Assembly: GCA_951813395.1 (NCBI GenBank)
Contig: OX638356.1
Location: forward strand, 2,616,501-2,680,500
Length of the DNA stretch: 64,000 nucleotides
Direction of reading: 5' to 3'
From: Longimicrobiales bacterium
Lineage (GTDB): Bacteria; Gemmatimonadota; Gemmatimonadetes; Longimicrobiales; Gaopeijiaceae
Shown here in pieces: positions 45,584 through 53,761 of the stretch (the first letter of the stretch is position 1; every line of letters begins with the position of its first letter). The notes under the pieces are model-generated. The model searched no databases and was not told the DNA's origin. It saw only the letters and a list, made by a program, of their open reading frames with translations. The translations under genes were made by a program, and so were the position numbers.

Positions 45584-46963
45584 ATGTCCCGCCGCACACT
45601 GATCTGGAACGCGCGGGTCGTTCTGCCGGGCGAGACCGCGCGCACCTCGGTGCTGATCGAGGACGGGATCATTGCGGGTGTGGACCCGGCTCCCCACGCG
45701 CGCGCTGACGAGGTGGTGAACGCCGCCGGACTCCACCTGCTGCCCGGGGTGATCGACGACCAGGTTCATTTCCGCGACCCGGGGCTGACGCACAAGGAGG
45801 ACCTGCGCACGGGCAGCCGGGCGTGCGCGGCGGGCGGCGTGACCTCGTTCATGGAGATGCCGAACACCGTGCCGCAGACGATCACCGTCGAGGCGCTCGC
45901 GGCGAAGCTGGAACTGGCGGCCCGCCGCTCGCTGGTCAACTACGGCTTCTACATGGGCGCCACGACCGACAACCTGAACGAACTCCGCCGGGCCGGACGG
46001 ACCCCCGGCGTCACCACGCCCGGGATCAAGATCTTCATCGGGTCGAGCACGGGGAACATGCTGGTCGACGATCAGGAGTGCCTCGAGGCGATCTTCGCCG
46101 AGACCACGCTGCCGATTACGGCGCACTGTGAGGACGAGGGCACCGTCCGGGCGAACCGGGCGCGCCTCGGCAGACCGCTCACCGTGCACGACCACTCCCG
46201 CATTCGGGATGACCGGGCGGCCGTCACGGCAACGCTGCGCGCCATCGACCTCGCGAAGCGCCATCGCCACCGCTTCCACGTCCTGCACGTCTCCACCGCC
46301 GAGGAGGTGCGGATCATCGGCGAGCACAATCGGCTCTCCGCGCCTCATGAACGTGTCGTCACGGCGGAAGCGTGCCCGCACCACCTCTTCTTCGACACCT
46401 CCGACTACGACCGGCTGGGCACGCTGGCCCAGATGAATCCCTCGCTCAAGACCGCTGACGACAGGGCCGGGCTCTGGCGGGGGTTGACGGAGGGCGCGAT
46501 CCAGATCGTGGCCACCGATCACGCGCCGCACACCCTGGAGGAGAAGGCGGCCCCCTACCCCGGGTCACCCTCCGGAGTGCCGGCCGTCGAGGTGTTCCTG
46601 CCCCTCATGCTCAACGAAGTCAACCGCGACCGCTGCACCCTTGGGGACGTGACCGCCTGGATGTGCGACCGACCCGCCCGCATTTGGGACATCGTGGGCA
46701 AGGGCCGGATCGAGCCCGGCTACGACGCGGACCTGGTGCTGGTGGACATGGAGAAGGAGCGGTTGGTGAGGAACGAGGATCAGCTGTGCAAATCCGGCTG
46801 GAGTCCATGGCACGGAACGAGACTCCAGGGCTGGCCCGTGAGGACGTGGGTGGGGGGCCGCACGGTGTTCGCGGACGGGCGCGTAGCGACCGAGGCACAC
46901 GGCCGCGAGATCGTCTTTGACCGCAAACGCGGCGGCTATTGGGCGACGGGTCGAACCCAGTAG
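45584..46963 (+). CDS. pyrC: Dihydroorotase (class II type) with Gln in place of the first HxH histidine
   Basis: A 459-residue amidohydrolase that interconverts carbamoyl aspartate and dihydroorotate in pyrimidine synthesis. The metal motif, usually DxHxHxR, is here [10 protein letters not shown], with Gln60 in the position of the first His and His62 kept. Other ligands appear in [18 protein letters not shown] and [12 protein letters not shown]. The block [10 protein letters not shown] is typical. The Q-for-H change is one I also associate with dihydroorotases of Bacteroidota-like lineages, so it need not mean loss of activity. An allantoinase or hydantoinase paralog is less likely. The stop codon lies inside the first unit of a short tandem repeat. 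Confidence 0.85.
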   Translation: MSRRTLIWNARVVLPGETARTSVLIEDGIIAGVDPAPHARADEVVNAAGLHLLPGVIDDQVHFRDPGLTHKEDLRTGSRACAAGGVTSFMEMPNTVPQTITVEALAAKLELAARRSLVNYGFYMGATTDNLNELRRAGRTPGVTTPGIKIFIGSSTGNMLVDDQECLEAIFAETTLPITAHCEDEGTVRANRARLGRPLTVHDHSRIRDDRAAVTATLRAIDLAKRHRHRFHVLHVSTAEEVRIIGEHNRLSAPHERVVTAEACPHHLFFDTSDYDRLGTLAQMNPSLKTADDRAGLWRGLTEGAIQIVATDHAPHTLEEKAAPYPGSPSGVPAVEVFLPLMLNEVNRDRCTLGDVTAWMCDRPARIWDIVGKGRIEPGYDADLVLVDMEKERLVRNEDQLCKSGWSPWHGTRLQGWPVRTWVGGRTVFADGRVATEAHGREIVFDRKRGGYWATGRTQ

Positions 46964-46982
46964 GCGACGGGTGGACCCAGTA
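46942..46982. repeat. Two-unit tandem repeat across the dihydroorotase stop codon
   Basis: Two adjacent copies of a 20-21 base unit, GGCGACGGGT followed by a variable C/G-GA and ending CCCAGTA (46942-46962 and 46963-46982). The first contains the last codons and TAG stop of the dihydroorotase gene; the second lies in the 3' region. Probably a local slippage or microduplication at the edge of the accessory segment. Confidence 0.75.
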
Positions 46983-47062
46983 GGCGCCGCGAGGCACGAG
47001 GCAGCTGCGGTCTCCGGGCCCTGACGTGACGGCGGAAGCGTCGGGGATTCTATCTTGTTCGA

Positions 47063-47390
47063 CTACTTGACCTTACAGGGTTCATAGGTCCGCTTTCCGC
47101 TACTTGACTCCCGCCGATTGGTGAACCTCAGCCGCGGGGTCTTCGTCTGGGCTCTGTACCACCAAGCTCGGACCAAGGATCGACCCGCGCACTTCGAAGG
47201 GTCCGTCGGCGCGGGCAGCACCGGAGCGTCCTCATGCCCCGAAGTCCTCTCCCACGTCTCGTGCAGCACGGCCAACGCCTCGACCGTCACCGGCGTCCGG
47301 TGTTCGTATCCTGTCTTCTCGTGCTCCGCGCGCCACCGCACCACTCCGCCTTCGAGGTCGACACCACCACGACCTTGGCATCCATCGCGG
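47063..47390 (-). pseudogene. Tyrosine recombinase (phage-type integrase) remnant
   Basis: The reading VDLEGGVVRWRAEHEKTGYE, then HRTPVTVEALAVLHETW and VLPAPTDPSKCAGRSLVRAWW, matches the central catalytic region of a subgroup of tyrosine recombinases (the beta-strand and K-T-G region after the first catalytic Arg). The upstream part with that Arg is not found in any frame as a continuous match. Downstream of RAWWYRAQT the text becomes unrelated and stops at 47063, before the HxxR and the catalytic Tyr. It is a fragment and cannot be active. It lies in an otherwise gene-free stretch (46964-47470) between dihydroorotase and a lipoprotein gene, and may mark an old integration or decay site. Confidence 0.6.
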
Positions 47391-47470
47391 GCAGGCCAGA
47401 GTGTGAAACGACGCCCTGTGTCGATTTCACGCTCCAGTGCGGTCGTAAGTCGAACGCGGTCGCGCTCGGC

Positions 47471-48640
47471 TTAGCGCACCGGCAGCCAGTCGCATCGGGA
47501 CAGGTCGATCTCGTACACGCGAATCCACGCCTTCATCGTGTCGCCGATGGTCGTGAGCGTCCGGTCGAGCAGGAAGAGCGTGTCGCGCGCTGCCGTGATC
47601 TGAGTCCGCAGTTGGTTTGCAAACTGCACCGCTCCGTCCACGCAGGCGCTCCGGCGATCCGGCGACAGCACCGTCACGTACACCTTCGCAAGGAACTCCA
47701 CCATTGGCGGCTCACCGTCGATAAGACCGTCGTGGTGTACCAAGACCGTGGATCCATCGGGCATTCGGTACAGGCCTTCCAGCGTCGAGAGCATCTCCAT
47801 GCGGTCCTTGAACGAGACTTGGTTGCTCGGATCGTCGATTCTCTCCTGCACGTCATTGGGGACGCCCCGGCGGCGCGCTCGGGGCAAATGCAGCGTGTCC
47901 AGCATTCTGTCGTCCCAAGTCGCGAGGTACAATTCGTTTTCTGCCACGGTCCCCACGAGCATCGTGTCAGCCCATGCCACGACGGATGAACCGGCGAGGA
48001 CCCCGAAGTAGATGTCGCGCCCACGCAGCGACCGGCGGTACGGGACCGGTAGATCAAGCGCCGCACCCAGCATCTCGTCCCTGCGCCAGTCCCACAGACG
48101 CACCATCTTGTGCCTTTCGAGGTCTATAGCGGGGAGGAGGACCACGTCGCCAGCTACTGCTGCCCAGCCGTCCTTGAACCCCTCGTAACGGGTGCTGCCG
48201 AGGTACTCGCCTTGCCGCGAAAACCGCGTCAGCAGATTGCGGTGATTATCCCGGCCCACAACGACTGAATCGTTCAGGATGAACCCGCGTCCGAGCCCTC
48301 TGAAGTCCCCCGGACCCTCTCCCGGCCGCCCGTACGCACGCGTGTAGCGACCATCGCGCGAGAACCGCAGCATCCGACCGAGGTAGCCGTCCGCGACCAG
48401 GAACGACCCGTCTACCGTGTCTGCAGAGAGGCTGTATGGGCGGCCCAAGTGGAATTCCGTCTCTTCCAGCAGGAGGCTATCGACCTGTACGATTGCCGGG
48501 CCTACAACACCCGCATGAAGCAGGTCGGCGAGCCGACCGTCGTCGTCGGACGGGTCCCCAGCAGAACACGCGACAACGGTCGCCGCCGCCAACACCCCGA
48601 CCACCGACGGCCGAGAAATCGCGTCGGCCTCGCGCTGCAT
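47471..48640 (-). CDS. 6-bladed beta-propeller lipoprotein
   Basis: A 389-residue exported lipoprotein. The signal ends in a lipobox (ATVVACSAG; Cys at about residue 26). The body has propeller-type repeats: GSFLVADGYLGRMLRFSRDG and YGRPGEGPGDF are typical of the 6-bladed beta-propeller family common in Bacteroidota and Gemmatimonadota. The ATG at 48640 has a GAGGTGAT site six bases upstream, better than longer readings. Function unknown; such proteins may bind sugars, peptides or protein partners at the cell surface. A second member follows upstream on the same strand, 80 bases away. Confidence 0.78.
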   Translation of the reverse strand: MQREADAISRPSVVGVLAAATVVACSAGDPSDDDGRLADLLHAGVVGPAIVQVDSLLLEETEFHLGRPYSLSADTVDGSFLVADGYLGRMLRFSRDGRYTRAYGRPGEGPGDFRGLGRGFILNDSVVVGRDNHRNLLTRFSRQGEYLGSTRYEGFKDGWAAVAGDVVLLPAIDLERHKMVRLWDWRRDEMLGAALDLPVPYRRSLRGRDIYFGVLAGSSVVAWADTMLVGTVAENELYLATWDDRMLDTLHLPRARRRGVPNDVQERIDDPSNQVSFKDRMEMLSTLEGLYRMPDGSTVLVHHDGLIDGEPPMVEFLAKVYVTVLSPDRRSACVDGAVQFANQLRTQITAARDTLFLLDRTLTTIGDTMKAWIRVYEIDLSRCDWLPVR

Positions 48641-48719
48641 CGTTATCACCTCGCGATGATCATCCCCAAGACCCGCACGACGGTATAGCGAGGGGCGAGT
48701 ACGCCGCGAGGTCAGCATG

Positions 48720-49928
48720 TCACCGCAGGGAAGTTGACAGCCTTCTGACCACCACCGATTCGACATCCATCTCGTCGCGTTCAATGAATGCGACCAGACC
48801 TTCGGGACCGAAGGCGTCCGGAAGCGTGATCGAGCCCGCCGGAAACGTCCCGGCGTATTCCCCTGTCGGACTCAACACGTCGATCGCGCCGTCTGCGTCC
48901 GGGAAGCCGTCCCGGCGCTGAACCCAGATACGACCGTCCCAAGTGACGACCAACGCTTGGATGACCGAAAGCTCAGGGTAGAAGGCTACATCGAAGCTCC
49001 CCAAGCTCGTCCACCCGGCCCGCTCGGCTCGAAGCCGCTCTGCGGCCTGCTGTGCGTGCCAGGCTTCCTGCATCCTTGCCGTCACCGGCTGCGTATTGAT
49101 GGACCGAGTAATGACGCGTCCCACCCGTCCCGTGCCATCGGGTGGCGTGAGCTTGAGCTTGTAGGTCGAGGAGTCGCTGAACACGACGGTGCCGTCCGGC
49201 AGCATCCCGTAAAGGAGTTCGGGCTCGAAGATCGCGGGCAGGGACATTGAACCGAATCCCATGGTTCTGGTCGCGTCGAGAACCGGCGATTCCGCCAACC
49301 AGCCTTCGGCGATGGTCTCCATTCGCGCGACATCGCCCGCGAGGGACATTCTCATGATGGGTTGCGAGGTCCACCCGCGCACGTTTCTCGCGGAGCGCAA
49401 GGTCAGCAGATGCCCGCCACGAGGGTCACCTTGGATGTCCGTGAACATCTGCAGGGCCTCGGGCTTGCGGACCATGCGAACGAAGTTGCCCGCCGGGTCG
49501 AAGATCTGCCAAGCGGCTTGCCGACTCTCACCAACCACGGTCGTCCCGTCACGCATTACGACGTAGCCCCAGGGCCAGTTGAACTCACCCGGCCCCTCGC
49601 CCATCCTGCCGAACTCGCGCAGGAGTCCGCCCGCAGGGTCGAAGACAAGGACGCGCAGGCTCGTTGGCATTGCGATCTCAGCAGGCATGCCCGCCCGCAT
49701 GACGCCATCGAAGACGTAGAGGTTCCCTCCTTCGTCGAACCCGATCCTTACGATGGTCGTGAAGCTCTCCCACGGCTCCCCGATGGTCGTTCCGACCCTG
49801 AATACTCCCTCGAAGTCGGCCTCGATGTGGCGGTCTTCGACCGGAAGCTCAATCACCTCCTGGGCACCGAGCGGCGCGACCAAGCCCGCTATCGCGGCCA
49901 GCGCGATCGTTGTTCGGCTCATGGGCAT
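48720..49928 (-). CDS. Exported 6-bladed beta-propeller protein
   Basis: A 402-residue exported protein with a signal peptide (MSRTTIALAAIAGLVAPLGAQ). Propeller repeats include LRVLVFDPAGGLLREFGRMG, GEGPGEFNWPWGYVVMRDG, and a C-terminal IDVLSPTGEYAGTFPAG. It resembles the neighbouring lipoprotein in fold but has only low sequence similarity and no lipobox. The ligand is unknown. A candidate pair with the neighbour, possibly cotranscribed, although the 80-base gap leaves room for a second promoter. Confidence 0.78.
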   Translation of the reverse strand: MPMSRTTIALAAIAGLVAPLGAQEVIELPVEDRHIEADFEGVFRVGTTIGEPWESFTTIVRIGFDEGGNLYVFDGVMRAGMPAEIAMPTSLRVLVFDPAGGLLREFGRMGEGPGEFNWPWGYVVMRDGTTVVGESRQAAWQIFDPAGNFVRMVRKPEALQMFTDIQGDPRGGHLLTLRSARNVRGWTSQPIMRMSLAGDVARMETIAEGWLAESPVLDATRTMGFGSMSLPAIFEPELLYGMLPDGTVVFSDSSTYKLKLTPPDGTGRVGRVITRSINTQPVTARMQEAWHAQQAAERLRAERAGWTSLGSFDVAFYPELSVIQALVVTWDGRIWVQRRDGFPDADGAIDVLSPTGEYAGTFPAGSITLPDAFGPEGLVAFIERDEMDVESVVVRRLSTSLR

Positions 49929-50442
49929 CCGCCGCTTGGGGACCGGTTCGAAAGCAGCTTGTCGTTCAATCTAGCGCGGGTCCCGACTCCACGTCACCAT
50001 TTCGCCGATCATATTCCCGCGCACCGAGGTCGGCGCGGGAATTATGGTGTCCGTTGTGGTTCCGCTGTCGCCCGCCGCTCCAGCGCACGGCGTCGCCTCG
50101 TTCTGGGCCGCGCGGTAAGTTCCGCTGGCCTTTGGTTCACGACAAGGACGATTTCCTGGTCCCGGGAATGGAGGCCCTTGGGCGGCAGGCTTGTGAGAAA
50201 TTCGTTCGGCGACACGGACCTCTTGGGAACGGCTGGAGGTTCCCACGAAATTCCGCCTGTCGGCATGCGCATAGGGGACTCCACCCAAACGGCCATGCGC
50301 TGTCGGGATTCCCGTCATTCGACACGGCTCTCCCGCGATTCCGGCACGACGGAATCCGACGTGAGCCGAGCGGCAAGAAGGGCAGATCGTGCAGTCCGTG
50401 TTGAACTTACATGATTTCTCGCCGTGATTCGCGATCCCTTGA
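49929..50442. other. Gene-free stretch
   Basis: About 510 bases with no reading frame that shows a signal peptide, family motif or good ribosome site. Several frames stay open by GC bias only. One minus-strand reading (50042-50296) has reasonable composition but no recognisable family. I see no tRNA or hairpin-plus-U terminator. It separates the propeller genes from the repeat-framed HNH element. Confidence 0.5.
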
Positions 50443-50461
50443 CTCTGCCGTAACGGCAGGG
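50443..50461. repeat. Left outer dyad of the HNH element
   Basis: The 19-base dyad CTCTGCCGTAACGGCAGGG has arms of nine bases with one mismatch around a central A. It follows TTGA, giving a MerR-operator-like look, but no -10 box is evident. It shares the core CGTAACG, then CAGGGTT, with a second dyad at 52654. The distance to the nearest inner repeat is 119 bases, against 128 on the right side. Confidence 0.5.
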
Positions 50462-50580
50462 TTCCTCCGCTGAGCGCCGTAAGCTCACGCCAGCCTCCGG
50501 TGGTCTCGGCGACGTGAGTGGCCTCAGCCGCGCCGCGTCTCCCCCCATTCCGCCCCGGCAGCCTGACGCCAACCCCCAGC

Positions 50581-50655
50581 CAGTCCCATCGAGACATGCT
50601 CGTGTCCCTGGTTTTGCCGCGGAACCTCGGGCGGTGGGGCGGGCGAGGCGGGCCT
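50581..50655 (-). repeat. Left inverted copy of the HNH-flanking repeat (copy C)
   Basis: Read on the minus strand this begins with a C-rich tract (plus-strand 50631-50655 is G-rich: GGGCGGTGGGGCGGGCGAGG) and continues into a 50-base core (50581-50630) containing GTTCCGCGGCAAAAC, GGGACACGAGCATG and CTCGATGGG. It matches copies A and B on the right side in opposite orientation. It lies 43-117 bases downstream of the HNH gene stop and points outward. Confidence 0.75.
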
Positions 50656-50697
50656 TCACTCGCCATCGCCGGGCTGTCGCCCGCCATCGCCCGTTTC

Positions 50698-51963
50698 TCA
50701 CCCGTCGGCGCCCGCCTCGATGGCCTCCCGCGCCGCGGCCTCGATCTCCCACGGGATGGCGCCATCCGCGAGCCGGGCCGCGCCGTTGTACATCTGCCCG
50801 GGCCGAAGCGGCGGGGCGGAGGGCAGGGCCGGCGTCAGCTTCGGTTCGTTCACCGGCGGCGGCACGCTCCCCAGCATCTTGCCCGCGCGCGTGAAGAACA
50901 CCGCCTGACCCTTCGCGTCGAGCGCCATCCGCACCCGCCCTTCGTGCACCAGCCGGTGGTGCCGCCGGCAGAGCAGCACCGTGTTGGCCAGACTCGTCTC
51001 CCCGCCGTCGGCCCAGTGCCTGACATGATGCGCCTCCGTGAACCGGCCCCCGCAGCCCGGATACCGGCAGCCCCGGTCCCGCTCCTCGAGCGCGCGGCGG
51101 ATGTGCGGCGGGATCGTCCGCGTCTTCCGCCCCACGCTGACTACCTGACCGTCCCGGTGCAGCATTTGTACCAGCGACGCATCGCACGCCATGCGCCGCG
51201 ACGTCTCCGCGCTCACCCGCACCCCGTCGACCTCCGACCGGCCCCCCTCGCCGTGCTCCTCCAGCGTGGCCATCTCGGCATGCACCGTCACCTGGTACCG
51301 CTCGGCCCGCGTCCCGCTGTGCGCCGCTTTCAGCCCCGCCGCCAGCGCCCGCTCGGCCACCAGTCCCGCCGCATCGGCCCTGCGCTGGCGGCTCGTCGGC
51401 CGCGCCCCGGGGTCCTCGCTGCTGTACAGCGCGTCCGTTGCGGCCTCGATCGCCCGCATCAGCACGGCCCCCGCCTCGGGCTCGAGCCTTCCGCGCACCA
51501 CGTACGTCCCGTCGGCATCGATCACCACCGAGAACGCCCGCCGCTGGTGCCGCACCTCCTCGGCCGTCAACTCGCCGTCGCGCGACAGGTGCCGCCATCC
51601 CCGCACCATCCGCTCGAGCTCGGCGGCGGAGCACTTGTCGGCGATTTCGAGCAGTTCATCTTCCGTTGCCTTCGTGGCCACCCGTGTGATGGCCCGCACC
51701 TTGGTGTAGGACAGCCGCCCGGCCTGCATCTCGGCCGAGGTCTTGGGCAGGTCCTGTAGCGCGTGGGCGACGCGCACGTTCTCGCGGCAGGTGCCGATCG
51801 TGCGTCCGGTGCTCCAGGCGAGCCACTCGGCGCAGGAGTTGAAAGCGTCGGCCCACCCCTCGCGGCGGTCGAACTCGGCGATGAGGGTGAGCATCTCGTA
51901 GGTGGCGATGTTGATCCGTGCGGCGAGTTCGACGATGCGCTCGCCAAGTTGGGCGATGGTCAT
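50698..51963 (-). CDS. 13E12-type DUF222 / HNH endonuclease protein
   Basis: A 421-residue protein with an N-terminal helical DUF222 domain (about 20-270; LSYTKVRAITRVA and LERMVRGWRHLSRDGELT are typical) and a C-terminal HNH nuclease domain. The nuclease reads CRYPGCGGRFTEAHHVRHWA, then GGETSLANTVLLCRRHHRLVH. An AGGAGG site seven bases before the ATG at 51963 fixes the start. Such proteins are abundant in actinobacterial 13E12 repeat elements and occur elsewhere as multi-copy genes of unknown biological role. Here the gene stands alone inside outward-facing inverted repeats, suggesting a selfish or mobile unit. Confidence 0.92.
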   Translation of the reverse strand: MTIAQLGERIVELAARINIATYEMLTLIAEFDRREGWADAFNSCAEWLAWSTGRTIGTCRENVRVAHALQDLPKTSAEMQAGRLSYTKVRAITRVATKATEDELLEIADKCSAAELERMVRGWRHLSRDGELTAEEVRHQRRAFSVVIDADGTYVVRGRLEPEAGAVLMRAIEAATDALYSSEDPGARPTSRQRRADAAGLVAERALAAGLKAAHSGTRAERYQVTVHAEMATLEEHGEGGRSEVDGVRVSAETSRRMACDASLVQMLHRDGQVVSVGRKTRTIPPHIRRALEERDRGCRYPGCGGRFTEAHHVRHWADGGETSLANTVLLCRRHHRLVHEGRVRMALDAKGQAVFFTRAGKMLGSVPPPVNEPKLTPALPSAPPLRPGQMYNGAARLADGAIPWEIEAAAREAIEAGADG

Positions 51964-52315
51964 TGCAATCCTCCTCAAGTAGCAGTCCGGCAAAGGGTTA
52001 GGTGCAGCGTGTTTCGTGGTTCGTTCCGCGCACCAGTAAGTTAACTACCGTTTTTCGGCCCTCTGTATCGGCCCAGGACGCGAAAACTCGCCTCGGGACG
52101 GCTCGAATGGGTCCCGCACCGCCGATCGGCCCGCCCGGGGCTTCCTGCGGCCTGTGGCGGCCATTGTGGCAGAGGTCCCGGACCTCGCCGAAGCCACCGT
52201 TTCAGAACCTGTCCATAGCTGGATGGGACTGCGTTCCGGCGTTTTGGGACAGGCATCGGCCGGGGAACGGGTCGGCCCGGACATGTGGGGGATCGGCCGC
52301 GCGCTGGAGCGCTCA
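51964..52315. other. Leader region of the HNH gene with degenerate repeat pieces
   Basis: About 350 bases upstream of the HNH gene without a convincing coding sequence. Two stretches share short words with the flanking repeat: 52078-52115 (CGCGAAAACTCGCC, GGGACGGCTCGAATGGG) and 52232-52256 (TTCCGGCGTTTTGGGACAGG). They may be decayed copies. The promoter of the HNH gene should lie here, but no clear -35/-10 pair is seen. Confidence 0.4.
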
Positions 52316-52365
52316 CCACGTTTCCGCGGCAAAACGCGGGACACCGGCATGCTCGAATGGGCGCC
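52316..52365 (+). repeat. HNH-flanking repeat, copy A
   Basis: A 50-base core, CCACGTTTCCGCGGCAAAAC, then GCGGGACACCGGCATG and CTCGAATGGGCGCC. It is the same length as copy B with only a few mismatches, starting exactly 160 bases before copy B in the same orientation. It lacks the C-rich tract in front of it that copies B and C have. Confidence 0.8.
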
Positions 52366-52438
52366 CCGATTGGCCAGCCCGACCGGTCGGCTCAACCGGC
52401 CCGCCCGCCCAACGCTCCGTCCGCTCGACGCCCGCTGG

Positions 52439-52525
52439 CCCGCTGCCCCGCCCGCTCGCCCGCCCCTCCACCCCCCCACGTTTCCGCAGCAAATCCCGGG
52501 ACACCCGCATGCTCGAATGGGCGCC
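52439..52525 (+). repeat. HNH-flanking repeat, copy B with C-rich tract
   Basis: A C-rich tract (52439-52477: CCCGCTGG, CCCGCTGCCCCGCCCGCTCG, then runs of C) followed by the 50-base core (52476-52525: CCACGTTTCCGCAGCAAATC, CCGGGACACCCGCATG, CTCGAATGGGCGCC). Together with the reversed copy C on the left it forms an outward-facing inverted-repeat pair of about 80 bases framing the HNH gene. The tract could form G-quadruplex or i-motif structures. Confidence 0.8.
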
Positions 52526-52653
52526 CGCGCCATAACGTCCTCAATTGAGCCGCCCCACCCGCCAACTCGACCACCCGTGCACCCTGCATCAGTTCACCCA
52601 CCGCGACAGCGACCGAGGCCGCATCCTTGCCCTTTGCGCAACTGCCCGGATCA

Positions 52654-52672
52654 CCCTCACGTAACGTCAGGG
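52654..52672. repeat. Right outer dyad of the HNH element
   Basis: The dyad CCCTCACGTAACGTCAGGG has nine-base arms with one mismatch around a central A. It shares CGTAACG and CAGGGTT with the left dyad at 50443. It is close to the 3' end of the EEP gene (stop at 52687), so it could also act in that transcript. MerR-type regulators bind dyads of this form, but no merR gene is in the window. Confidence 0.5.
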
Positions 52673-52686
52673 TTGGGCGCAGACCG

Positions 52687-53658
52687 TCAGTCTCTCGCGA
52701 TTGGTCCCAGGGTGCCCAGGACGGGATAGTGGTCCGACCCGAACGTGTCGTCCAGGCGATGGGAGTCACCACGCCAGTCCGGTGGCGACCTGAACAGCAA
52801 GTGGTCGGAGCTTCTGAGCCAGCCCCCGATTTCGAAGTGGTGGGTCGGCCTGGGATCGGGAGTCTCCGGACACGGAAACCGATCTCGCGCCAGTCGATAG
52901 GCCCCTTCCGCACGCCCGCGGACCCAGGTGTTGAGGTCGCCGCCCAAAACGGATGCGTCAGCCCCCGCAGCGGGAAACACCTTGAGCAGTCCGGCCATCT
53001 GCCGGGTACGCGCGCTACCGAGACTGCGCCACGCCCGGCGCCATGGCGCCCGGTTGTCCAGGTGCACCGAACACAGGTCGATCGTGTGGTCGCCGAGGGT
53101 CACGCCGGCGGCGACCGCGACCCGGCGCTGGCGCTCGAAGGGGAGCTCGATCGCGCGCGGACGGGCCAGTGGGACGTTTGCGAGGATCGCGCATCCCCTG
53201 TCCTCGGGGACGCCGCCGTCGGCACCACCGTTGCGCATGGACGGCACGTACAGCAGCGAGAGACCCGTTTCGCGGGCGAACGAGACGATATCCATGCGGC
53301 TCTCCTCCCGCGGGCGGTCGGCGATGCGTGCAGCCCAGCGTGCATTGCCGGAAGGCTCGGGCAAGCTGGCGCCCGTGGCATAGACTTCCTGCAACAGGAG
53401 CACGGTCGGCACACCGGTCTGAATGTGCTCTCGGAGGGCCCGCATCGCCCCGCCCCCCACGCGGGCGTTCCACGCCACCACGGCAAGGGGCCAACGCATG
53501 GGTACGCCCGGTGCGGCCGTGCCGACCCTGGCCGGACCCACGGCCGCGCGCCACGGCCGGTGCGCTGCAACGTCAGCGCCGGGAGCCGCCCGCAGCCAGT
53601 CGATCCCCATCGCGGGACGGCCGTCCAGGTCAAGGCTGGTTCTCCACGCCTCGCTCAA
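52687..53658 (-). CDS. Endonuclease/exonuclease/phosphatase (EEP) family protein
   Basis: A 323-residue metal-dependent phosphoesterase of the exonuclease III/DNase I/sphingomyelinase fold. The motifs are present in order: VVAWNARVGG (Asn), LLLQEVYA (Glu), DLCSVHLDN (His), LGGDLNTW (Asp and Asn) and FGSDHYPVLG (Asp-His). There is no signal peptide. The first 53 residues precede the fold and may be a start-site artefact; an ATG at 53499 begins just before the first strand. Substrate (DNA, phospholipid or sugar phosphate) cannot be told. It is divergent from gpmI. Confidence 0.85.
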   Translation of the reverse strand: MSEAWRTSLDLDGRPAMGIDWLRAAPGADVAAHRPWRAAVGPARVGTAAPGVPMRWPLAVVAWNARVGGGAMRALREHIQTGVPTVLLLQEVYATGASLPEPSGNARWAARIADRPREESRMDIVSFARETGLSLLYVPSMRNGGADGGVPEDRGCAILANVPLARPRAIELPFERQRRVAVAAGVTLGDHTIDLCSVHLDNRAPWRRAWRSLGSARTRQMAGLLKVFPAAGADASVLGGDLNTWVRGRAEGAYRLARDRFPCPETPDPRPTHHFEIGGWLRSSDHLLFRSPPDWRGDSHRLDDTFGSDHYPVLGTLGPIARD

Positions 53659-53761
53659 GTGTCCGCCGTCCTCCTGTTAGATTGGTCACCGCACGCAACG
53701 GCGTCCCGCAGCTTCGCCGACCTCCCTCGAATCCCCGACCGCACATCCGCACTGTGCCCTC

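Noticed and set aside
45584-46963. Allantoinase or D-hydantoinase
   Set aside because: The MPNTVP and [10 protein letters not shown] blocks and overall length fit dihydroorotase better.
50438-50470. Complete MerR-type promoter at the left dyad
   Set aside because: TTGACT is present, but no -10 box follows at 19-20 bases and no merR gene or target gene is positioned to use it. Kept only as a repeat/dyad.
50315-51634. Minus-strand frame overlapping the HNH gene, ending in a stretch with the repeat
   Set aside because: It is an alternative frame of the HNH gene. The true frame has DUF222 and HNH motifs and an ideal ribosome site.
50581-52525. HEARO/IsrB-type RNA-guided system
   Set aside because: The nuclease is of the DUF222-HNH type without RuvC-like residues, and the repeats show no long paired RNA structure, so the IsrB/HEARO explanation is not supported.
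52316-52525. CRISPR array
   Set aside because: Only two direct units 160 bases apart plus one inverted copy; no regular spacers and no cas genes.
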